61,816 nt of DNA, from the NCBI GenBank assembly GCA_023228245.1, contig JALOBN010000011.1:1-61816 (forward strand). Direction: 5' to 3'. Position 1 is the first letter of the stretch. Each line of letters starts with the position of its first letter. Both the position numbers and the translations under genes were made by a program. Source of the DNA: Candidatus Pacearchaeota archaeon (GTDB taxonomy: Archaea > Nanoarchaeota > Nanoarchaeia > Pacearchaeales > GW2011-AR1). Below are positions 56,656 through 61,816 of the stretch, in pieces. The notes beneath the pieces are model-generated. The model was not told the origin of the DNA, did not search any database, and was given only the letters and a program-made list of their open reading frames with translations.

Positions 56656-58479
56656 ATGTCACAATATCAGATGTTAGGTACTTTCGATCTCACCGATCAC
56701 ATATATGGTGAGATTAAGCCAACTGGCGGCGGATGGAAGATCAAACAAGATGGTGCCACTTCATTATGGACATCGGCCCGCAAGGACTCACCTGAGGGGA
56801 CCAGTTACACGTTCACGGTAGTTTTTGGAGGACCAACTGCCGAAGACGACGCAAGCGACTTCCTGCTATATTGCGCTCCATATGGCCCGGATGATCCTGA
56901 TTTTGATGAGGACGTTGGGGCTGATATCGCCCTATATATCAGAACATCGGACTGGTTTTATACTGTGTGGGGGGTGGTCATCAAGCCCACTGCTATTGGA
57001 AAGCAACCGCTCGACTACACGCAGTATATGTATGATGTCACCTGCTATCTGTATTCGCCATACAGCGATTCAGCTCAGCCAATCCTGGTAGGTGGGAGCC
57101 TGGTGCCTGTCGATATTGCCACGCGCAGCAGTGACAATTGCCCGCTCATCGTTGATCAGATCGGGCGCACATGGTATTTGAACAGCGAAGCGTGGATGCG
57201 CGTGGGAACTGTATTGGCCGCCAAAATCGCAGTCTCGACCTGCACGGTGGCGATAGTCGGAAAAAATGATGGCTACCTGTATCTCTGGGACGGGGTCTCG
57301 GATTATGCGCGGGTGACAGCCTCAACTGCGGCGCTATCCGATGTCAGTATAGCGAACGACTGCACCGTCTATGGGATTATATCGGGCGAGCCGTGCCGGT
57401 GGAGTGGTGCTGCTTGGGTGCATCTCGGGGGGTTTGCGCTGAAAATAGCGGCCCTGAGCGCCACGTCCCTCTATGTCATTGGTGGGGCGGGCGATGTGTG
57501 GCACCATAACGGCACTGAATGGTCACAAGTTTCTGCTCAAGCAGTTACCGACCTAGCAGTCGCCTCTGACGGAACACTGGTGGCAGTTATTGGTGGCGAG
57601 GCGTATAGATGGTCCGGGGCCAGTTGGGCAAGTTTCGGCGGATCTGCAATTGAAAAGATCTGCGTATCCGGTGCGGGTTACGCGTGGGCGATTGGATATG
57701 GGAATGCTATCTACAAATATGCACCCAGTTCATGGACATTACAGACCCGCGATATAGTCTTTGCTGATAATTCCGGTGGCCACATGGCCAGCGCTCCAGA
57801 CCTGGAGGTCGCATGCAGCTATAATTCCGGGCGGGCTGCGAACGTCACTGTCGCCATCGCAGATAGTGAGACGCTGATCCTCGCCACCCAGGCTAACAGT
57901 GCCGAGACTTGGGAGCTGCGGGGCAACCGGACGCGCATCATCCAGACATATGAGGATCTAGTCACCGACGATGTGACCTGGCTCAGGGATGTTGCCAGCC
58001 CGGCCACGAGCCACTACACAACCGGAACACCTGCAATAGGCTGGATCGAGGTGCATGCCGGGGAGGCGCCGTATTTCCGGCTATCCGGCCCGCATCCTGC
58101 CGGGAAGCCCGCCAAACTGTGGGCGCCAATCATAGCGGGCGGAGAATGCAGCATCGAAGTCTCACCGGACGCCGTTGCATGGACGGAGGTACTATCAGAA
58201 TCGGATTTCCATGCGGTGGGCGACAGTGACACCACGAAGGCGATTGCTACTGAATTTTCCTTGCAAGGCACGGAATACATGACTGACATCTATGTCAGGT
58301 TCCGGTGCGACACCGGGAATATGTGGATCGGCTCGATCAAATTCGAGGTCGAGCGGTGGATTGAGTACGGCGCGGTGCCGGTCGTCGCTGCCGGAGCGAC
58401 GAAATTGATGACGGTATCGGCGACCGGGGGAGCGATCGCGGTTAATGGGACTTTTACGCAACGACAGAAATTTATTTAA
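56656..58479 (+). CDS. Tail fibre/propeller protein B2
   Basis: 607 residues, ATG 3 bases after GAGGT. Clearly homologous to B1 at the N-terminus (MLGTFDLTDHIYGEIK; WKIKQDGATSLWTSARKD), with a tectonin/RCC1-like propeller made of W-x3-G-x2 blades (VAIVGKNDGYLYLWDG, VIGGEAYRWSG) and a related C-terminus. B1 and B2 probably trimerise or complement each other at the distal tail and bind the receptor. Confidence 0.7.
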   Translation: MSQYQMLGTFDLTDHIYGEIKPTGGGWKIKQDGATSLWTSARKDSPEGTSYTFTVVFGGPTAEDDASDFLLYCAPYGPDDPDFDEDVGADIALYIRTSDWFYTVWGVVIKPTAIGKQPLDYTQYMYDVTCYLYSPYSDSAQPILVGGSLVPVDIATRSSDNCPLIVDQIGRTWYLNSEAWMRVGTVLAAKIAVSTCTVAIVGKNDGYLYLWDGVSDYARVTASTAALSDVSIANDCTVYGIISGEPCRWSGAAWVHLGGFALKIAALSATSLYVIGGAGDVWHHNGTEWSQVSAQAVTDLAVASDGTLVAVIGGEAYRWSGASWASFGGSAIEKICVSGAGYAWAIGYGNAIYKYAPSSWTLQTRDIVFADNSGGHMASAPDLEVACSYNSGRAANVTVAIADSETLILATQANSAETWELRGNRTRIIQTYEDLVTDDVTWLRDVASPATSHYTTGTPAIGWIEVHAGEAPYFRLSGPHPAGKPAKLWAPIIAGGECSIEVSPDAVAWTEVLSESDFHAVGDSDTTKAIATEFSLQGTEYMTDIYVRFRCDTGNMWIGSIKFEVERWIEYGAVPVVAAGATKLMTVSATGGAIAVNGTFTQRQKFI

Positions 58480-58498
58480 CTATTTTTATCAACTTTTT
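58480..58498 (+). terminator. T-tract terminator
   Basis: Two T-runs (ATTTTTAT, ACTTTTTCC) directly follow the stop of the tail fibre gene, the form of archaeal U-tract terminators, and separate the late block from the regulator gene. Confidence 0.55.
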
Positions 58499-58517
58499 CC
58501 CTGATCAAGCATCAGGT

Positions 58518-58545
58518 TTTTATAGCAATAGGTCGCTACCTATTG
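58518..58545 (+). promoter_or_regulatory. Promoter with palindromic operator
   Basis: TATA-like TTTTATAG (58518-58525), about 27 bp before the ATG at 58548, followed by a perfect inverted repeat CAATAGGT - 4 nt - ACCTATTG (58526-58545). The repeat occupies the initiation region, a classical place for autorepression. AGCAATAG (58524-58531) and CGCTACCTAT (58534-58543) recur at the 12514 promoter. Confidence 0.7.
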
Positions 58546-58547
58546 AC

Positions 58548-58787
58548 ATGAAACGACGCTCGCGGCTGGAAATGAAAGCCGATATCCTGCGATCGCTATC
58601 TAAACGCGATCTCACCAAAACCGATATCAGCAACATTGAGAACATCTATTCGACCACAGTATCCAAGATGCTGCATGAGATGCAAAAACATGAGCTGGTT
58701 TCGGAATTTCGCGGTGACTGGCATCTGAAACAGAAAGGTGTTAGGTTGCTGAAGAGATTGGAGAAGATTGAGGAGATGTTAGGATGA
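58548..58787 (+). CDS. Winged helix-turn-helix regulator
   Basis: 79 residues: ADILRSLSKRDLTKTDISNI, YSTTVSKMLHEMQKHELVSEF, RGDWHLKQKGVRLLKRLEKIEE: a wHTH of the type seen in archaeal MarR/ArsR-like regulators. Leaderless, with a palindromic operator at its own promoter, so probably autoregulated. It leads the operon that continues across the join to 450. The same operator words occur at the 12514 promoter, so it may also regulate that operon. Confidence 0.8.
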   Translation: MKRRSRLEMKADILRSLSKRDLTKTDISNIENIYSTTVSKMLHEMQKHELVSEFRGDWHLKQKGVRLLKRLEKIEEMLG

Positions 58788-58951
58788 GATGGATATATCT
58801 GGCAATGGCATTGGTTGGTGCAATGTGCATGCTGCATTTTCAACAGAACATTTCTACGAATCGGATAGAAGATATTCTAAATGCGATATTCATGGCATGT
58901 GGCGCGGCGCTCACTGCACATGGTTTTACCAAATGGCAGGAGATGTCATAA
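58784..58951 (+). CDS. Small membrane protein
   Basis: 55 residues, ATGA overlap with the wHTH gene. Two hydrophobic stretches (about 3-18 and 33-46). Unknown. Confidence 0.55.
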   Translation: MRWIYLAMALVGAMCMLHFQQNISTNRIEDILNAIFMACGAALTAHGFTKWQEMS

Positions 58952-59644
58952 ATGCAAATAATTCTAGATCCGGAAGAATCCAAAGCCTACCAGGACCAGA
59001 AAGTGAGAGAGGCAATCTTGGCGGAAACGTCCAAGTTCCCGGTCAAATTCGAATTACCAGAAGGTTGCAAATTGCGAACCAGACCACTGACGGCAGACCG
59101 GAAGGCAACCATTATGGAGATGTATGCCGATGGCATGAAACCAAGGGACATCGCCCGAGAGTTGGGGCTGCCTGGCAGGCAAGTATCCGGCATCATACAA
59201 GGGAATTTGCACCCCATCGCCGCCAATGTGCAGGCGGCAGTTGATCGAGAATCGGTCAAAATGCACGTAGAGCTTCATCAGGAGCCTAAAATCGAAGGAT
59301 TGCAACCTATGCAGCCTCTTATCATGCCAGAGGCAGAAAAGCCGCCCATCGAGCCTACATGCACCGCCTGCGGCAAGCAACTTGGCCATGACAAGGTAGC
59401 GATCGATGGGAAGATGTATTGTGGTCCGAAGTGTGCGCCAAAGAAAGTGCCTACCATGATTACCAAGCGGCCCAAACCGGCCAAGAAGTCCACAACGCAT
59501 CAGGAGCGCGTAGATGAGATCATTCTGCGAATGTCAAAAGACGGCGAGCGATATTCATCTATTGCGGCAGAAATTTGTAATCAGATGGGTGGTGTATGGC
59601 TGCCGGATGATGTGGGTAAGAGACTGAAGGAGCTGAGAACATGA
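58952..59644 (+). CDS. HTH plus zinc-finger protein
   Basis: 230 residues. An HTH (KATIMEMYADGMKPRDIARELGLPGRQVSGIIQG, about 51-84, resembling Trp-repressor/sigma-70-like or resolvase HTHs), a zinc finger (CTACGKQ ... YCGPKCAPKK, about 138-168), and a second helical HTH-like C-terminus (ERVDEIILRMSKDGERYSSIAAEI). Probably a DNA-binding regulatory or packaging-accessory protein. Confidence 0.6.
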   Translation: MQIILDPEESKAYQDQKVREAILAETSKFPVKFELPEGCKLRTRPLTADRKATIMEMYADGMKPRDIARELGLPGRQVSGIIQGNLHPIAANVQAAVDRESVKMHVELHQEPKIEGLQPMQPLIMPEAEKPPIEPTCTACGKQLGHDKVAIDGKMYCGPKCAPKKVPTMITKRPKPAKKSTTHQERVDEIILRMSKDGERYSSIAAEICNQMGGVWLPDDVGKRLKELRT

Positions 59645-59730
59645 TAGAAATCTTTGTCGCTATCGGGCCACTTGTCGCGGTTCCGCGGTGGTGGGCATGG
59701 CTGTATAGACATCTTGGGTGGCATGCATGA
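59641..59730 (+). CDS. Tiny Trp-rich peptide
   Basis: 29 residues, hydrophobic with Trp (VAVPRWWAWLYRHLGWHA). Overlaps both neighbours by ATGA. Could be a small membrane peptide; tentative. Confidence 0.35.
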   Translation: MIEIFVAIGPLVAVPRWWAWLYRHLGWHA

Positions 59731-60032
59731 GGATCAGAGCGCGCAAATATCCTGGCAAGAAGATATCCACAGTGCTGGCTTGCATGTGGCCCAGGTCACG
59801 GTATTGGCTGACTGGACCGAAGGTTGCAAAAAATGGAAACTGCCGATATGCCGAACGTGACCGGGCCGAGATTCTTGCGTATATTGTTCAAAATGGTCCC
59901 GTTTCTTGCTTCGATATAGAATTGTGCTGCCACCACGAGAAAGCGCCGGTTATGAGGCATTTGGCCGCATTGGAGGGGCAACATAAGATAGAGGGGTGCT
60001 ATTTCAGTGGCGAAAAGTTCCGGGTGGTATGA
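59727..60032 (+). CDS. wHTH protein
   Basis: 101 residues from the ATG at 59727. Basic N-terminus, then RAEILAYIVQNGPVSCFDIELCCHHEKAPVMRHLAALEGQHKIEGCYF, a wHTH, with several Cys. DNA-binding is likely. Confidence 0.55.
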   Translation: MRIRARKYPGKKISTVLACMWPRSRYWLTGPKVAKNGNCRYAERDRAEILAYIVQNGPVSCFDIELCCHHEKAPVMRHLAALEGQHKIEGCYFSGEKFRVV

Positions 60033-60241
60033 TGAGAAGGGACCGCGCTTGGTGGTGGATACGGGAAAATCCCGCCATTGCAGCCAAGATGCTACCCGGA
60101 AAATTCACCACAAAGGACATAGGGATTACCAGAGAAATTGAAGAGCTGCATAGATTTGGATATGTCAAGAGGTTACCAAGACTCGCAGGAGATCGCTGCA
60201 TATGGGAAGCGACCAAGAAGTTGAGGGAGGCGATGAGATGA
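60029..60241 (+). CDS. wHTH protein
   Basis: 70 residues from the ATG at 60029, overlapping the previous stop. MLPGKFTTKDIGITREIEELHRFGYVKRL is a small winged helix; the second wHTH-type gene in a row. May form a heterodimer with its neighbour (inference). Confidence 0.55.
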   Translation: MMRRDRAWWWIRENPAIAAKMLPGKFTTKDIGITREIEELHRFGYVKRLPRLAGDRCIWEATKKLREAMR

Positions 60242-60549
60242 AAAAACTTTTGGAAGAGCTAAAAACAATAGACCCGGCCTGCTATGCCGAAATAGAACGC
60301 GGGCTGGAGCAGGTAGATATAGAATATGAGGAAGATATCATACAGGGGGCATTACAGAGAGCGATAGTGACGAAAGGATGGCATTGGCTGTTGGAAAATT
60401 CCGATCCGAGCGTTCGTACCGACGTTGGTGGTTTTGTATTCGACATATGCGACAAAAACTATGATGTTTTGGCCGGATATATACAAGGGGATTCACCCGC
60501 AAAAGCCATCCTCACAGCCTATCTCGCTGCCAGGAAGGCCCAACCATGA
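60238..60549 (+). CDS. Hypothetical helical protein
   Basis: 103 residues from the ATG at 60238, after GGGAGGC. Mostly helical, slightly acidic (LEQVDIEYEEDIIQGALQRAI). No family. Confidence 0.55.
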   Translation: MKKLLEELKTIDPACYAEIERGLEQVDIEYEEDIIQGALQRAIVTKGWHWLLENSDPSVRTDVGGFVFDICDKNYDVLAGYIQGDSPAKAILTAYLAARKAQP

Positions 60550-60764
60550 AACATGAAGCATCATGCACTTGTGCCCTATGTGTTGCCTATCGGGCAGCCA
60601 TGAGACAGAATGCCGATCCATTGATGAGGAAGAAGATCATGCCTACTAAGGTTATTATTCCGGTAGATCAGGCAATTGCACAAGTCCAGGAAGCTATAGA
60701 TTGTTATGAGGGCAAATTGAATCAATTGTATGCAGAGATGAAGATTTTGAGGGATGAGACATGA
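60546..60764 (+). CDS. Cys-containing coiled-coil protein
   Basis: 72 residues: CTCALC near the N-terminus (7-12) and a C-terminal coiled coil (about 42-68). ATGA overlap with the neighbours. Unknown. Confidence 0.5.
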   Translation: MKHEASCTCALCVAYRAAMRQNADPLMRKKIMPTKVIIPVDQAIAQVQEAIDCYEGKLNQLYAEMKILRDET

Positions 60765-60922
60765 GTCAGAAGAAAGGCGCAAAAGGAAGCAAACGAGTCG
60801 TTATCGATAGAACGCCTATGTTTTCAGAAGAAGGTGTTTGGAGAAACGGACGCGTTCCGTGGGTGCTCCGGAAACAAGGATTGAAGGCAACTGCGATGGA
60901 AATCAGGAAAGATAGACTATGA
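60761..60922 (+). CDS. Small basic protein
   Basis: 53 residues, Lys/Arg-rich (KKGAKGSKRVVIDRT; WVLRKQGLKATAMEIRK). Overlaps neighbours. Perhaps nucleic-acid binding. Confidence 0.45.
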   Translation: MSQKKGAKGSKRVVIDRTPMFSEEGVWRNGRVPWVLRKQGLKATAMEIRKDRL

Positions 60923-61254
60923 TCATCATCTACAGCACGCCCACATGCTCACGCTGTAAGCTCCTAGCAGCAGCTTTTCAGGCGGCGGGCATCCCATTTG
61001 AAGAGAAGTCACTGGATGCATCTGTTATGGCTAGAGTATTGTGTGAGACAGATATTTGGGTGCAGGCAGCACCGTTGGTTTTGGACGGCTACGTCTGGCA
61101 TTTCGCAGACGACCTATTCGATGCCTCCGGCAACCTGAAAGCAAACTGGCTGGTAGAGCTGAAAGGTGTCAGGCCGCATAAGGAGTTTGGTGGCATAGGC
61201 GGCCAACCTGACACGAAAGCGCAATCTAGTAGCAAAATATGGGGGTCACTATGA
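60919..61254 (+). CDS. Glutaredoxin/NrdH-like thioredoxin-fold protein
   Basis: 111 residues. YSTPTCSRCKLLAAAF (5-20) has the C-x2-C redox centre at the start of helix 1; the following FEEKSLDA and AAPLVLDGYVWHFA (cis-Pro type AP) complete the fold. The C-terminal 35 residues are extra and Gly/Lys/Ser-rich. Could reduce a ribonucleotide reductase or act in oxidative protection; no viral reductase is present in the window. Confidence 0.75.
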   Translation: MIIIYSTPTCSRCKLLAAAFQAAGIPFEEKSLDASVMARVLCETDIWVQAAPLVLDGYVWHFADDLFDASGNLKANWLVELKGVRPHKEFGGIGGQPDTKAQSSSKIWGSL

Positions 61255-61418
61255 TATCATGTCCATCATGTGGTCGAGGCGGAACATATATCGACCAAAA
61301 CACAAATTTTAGTCGCAACTGGCAAAACAATGATATTAGAATTGAATGCCATTGCAAGTATTGTGATAATCATTGGGTCAACGTTTACGAACTGGCGAGA
61401 TCAGAGGGCAAGCTATGA
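61251..61418 (+). CDS. Zinc-ribbon protein
   Basis: 55 residues: CPSC at 4-7 and CHCKYC at 33-38, a zinc ribbon with aromatic spacer. ATGA overlap with the glutaredoxin-like gene. Unknown partner. Confidence 0.6.
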   Translation: MISCPSCGRGGTYIDQNTNFSRNWQNNDIRIECHCKYCDNHWVNVYELARSEGKL

Positions 61419-61564
61419 TTAGAATCATTATCGAAATTCCAGATGCGCTGGATGAAGACTATCTGGAAATTTCCAGATGTTATGAGGATATTCTACAGGA
61501 AGCGCCGCACAACCATCGATTCCAATCGGAACTTGTAACAGATTCGCACAGGGAGATAGTATGA
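61415..61564 (+). CDS. Small acidic hypothetical protein
   Basis: 49 residues from the ATG at 61415. IRIIIEIPDALDEDYLEISRCYEDIL resembles an Ig-like strand-helix unit. ATGA overlaps at both ends. Confidence 0.45.
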   Translation: MIRIIIEIPDALDEDYLEISRCYEDILQEAPHNHRFQSELVTDSHREIV

Positions 61565-61764
61565 AGCTGCTTATCATATTTTTGCTGCTATCATTGGCGG
61601 CAGGCAGCGACATGCAACTATATGTGGCGGGAAATTTCACAGGAAGCGGATTTAATGAGACGATTATAGAGGTACCCGGTGCAAACATCACTGGAAATAA
61701 TAGCAGTTGGATGATTGTATGGGAGGATGCGACCTATGATGGATGGAAAGGACCGGATTTGTAA
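61561..61764 (+). CDS. Secreted protein with N-glycosylation sequons
   Basis: 67 residues with a signal peptide (KLLIIFLLLSLAAGSD, about 2-17), then four N-x-S/T sequons (NFT, NET, NIT, NSS) within some 25 residues. It spans the circular join: its end matches 1-72 of the window. A secreted, glycosylated small protein might block superinfection or alter the cell surface (inference). Confidence 0.65.
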   Translation: MKLLIIFLLLSLAAGSDMQLYVAGNFTGSGFNETIIEVPGANITGNNSSWMIVWEDATYDGWKGPDL

Positions 61765-61816
61765 AACGTGCCAATGGAGCCGTTACAATTGGTGCCCGGC
61801 AGGAAAAATGATATCT
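61693..61816. repeat. Terminal direct repeat, right copy (circular closure)
   Basis: Exact copy of bases 1-124; see the left copy. The tail of the secreted-protein gene and the beginning of the zinc-binding small protein lie inside it. Confidence 0.93.

Noticed and set aside
1..61816. Integrase, ParA, CRISPR array, transposase or insertion sequence
   Set aside because: None recognised on either strand; mobile genes are limited to the three HNH endonucleases.
1..61816. Pyrrolysine read-through of TAG codons, since the host may be a methanogen
   Set aside because: TAG codons seen at gene ends are followed closely by overlapping next starts; no gene needs in-frame TAG read-through to complete a domain.

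Overview
The window is one complete circular viral genome: bases 1-124 recur exactly at 61693-61816, so the true length is 61,692 bp. It encodes a tailed virus (Caudoviricetes) of siphovirus type, with terminase, portal, HK97-type capsid, neck proteins, tail tube, a 1141-residue tape measure and tail-tip proteins, and no contractile sheath. The host is an archaeon. The evidence is a PCNA sliding clamp, an ERCC4/XPF-type nuclease, TATA boxes placed one promoter length (about 27 bp) before start codons, U-tract terminators and GGTGAT/GGAGG ribosome binding sites. A methanogen is the likeliest host (inference). No integrase or DNA polymerase is seen.

Layout. 58.5 kb through the origin to 0.45 kb (+): an operon of small winged-helix, zinc-ribbon and glutaredoxin-like genes led by an autoregulated-looking wHTH gene. 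0.5-5.4 kb (-): PCNA, a helicase/DNA-methyltransferase pair and a MazG-like enzyme, with two free-standing HNH endonucleases between them. 5.5-9.2 kb (+): a ribbon-helix-helix gene, an SF3 primase-helicase, a likely replication origin, small genes. 9.5-12.5 kb (-): small coiled-coil genes led by a ribbon-helix-helix gene. 12.65-25.6 kb (+): more than thirty small early genes including Bet/RecT, an ERCC4 nuclease, dCMP deaminase, a ParB-like protein and a DUF4417-like protein, broken by two gene-free, hairpin-rich stretches. 26.3-41.1 kb (+): packaging, capsid, connectors, fibres, then a membrane/lysis-like cassette that contains a metacaspase. 42-58.5 kb (+): neck, tail tube, chaperones, tape measure, tail tip. 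Four short reverse-strand cassettes, each with its own promoter, interrupt the structural half.

How it works together. The clamp, SF3 primase-helicase, Bet annealase, ERCC4 nuclease, MazG-like and dCMP deaminase proteins form a replication/recombination/nucleotide set that must borrow the host polymerase. Ribbon-helix-helix and wHTH proteins lead most operons from leaderless promoters; two of those promoters share an operator-like sequence.

Most worth a second look: a metacaspase among holin-like genes (39.0-41.1 kb); a roughly 0.65 kb highly structured RNA candidate (23.49-24.14 kb) and a second one with a tRNA-like arm (13.56-13.98 kb); three HNH endonucleases each placed with its own TATA box just after the stop codon of an important viral gene; and the shared operator at 12.5 and 58.5 kb.
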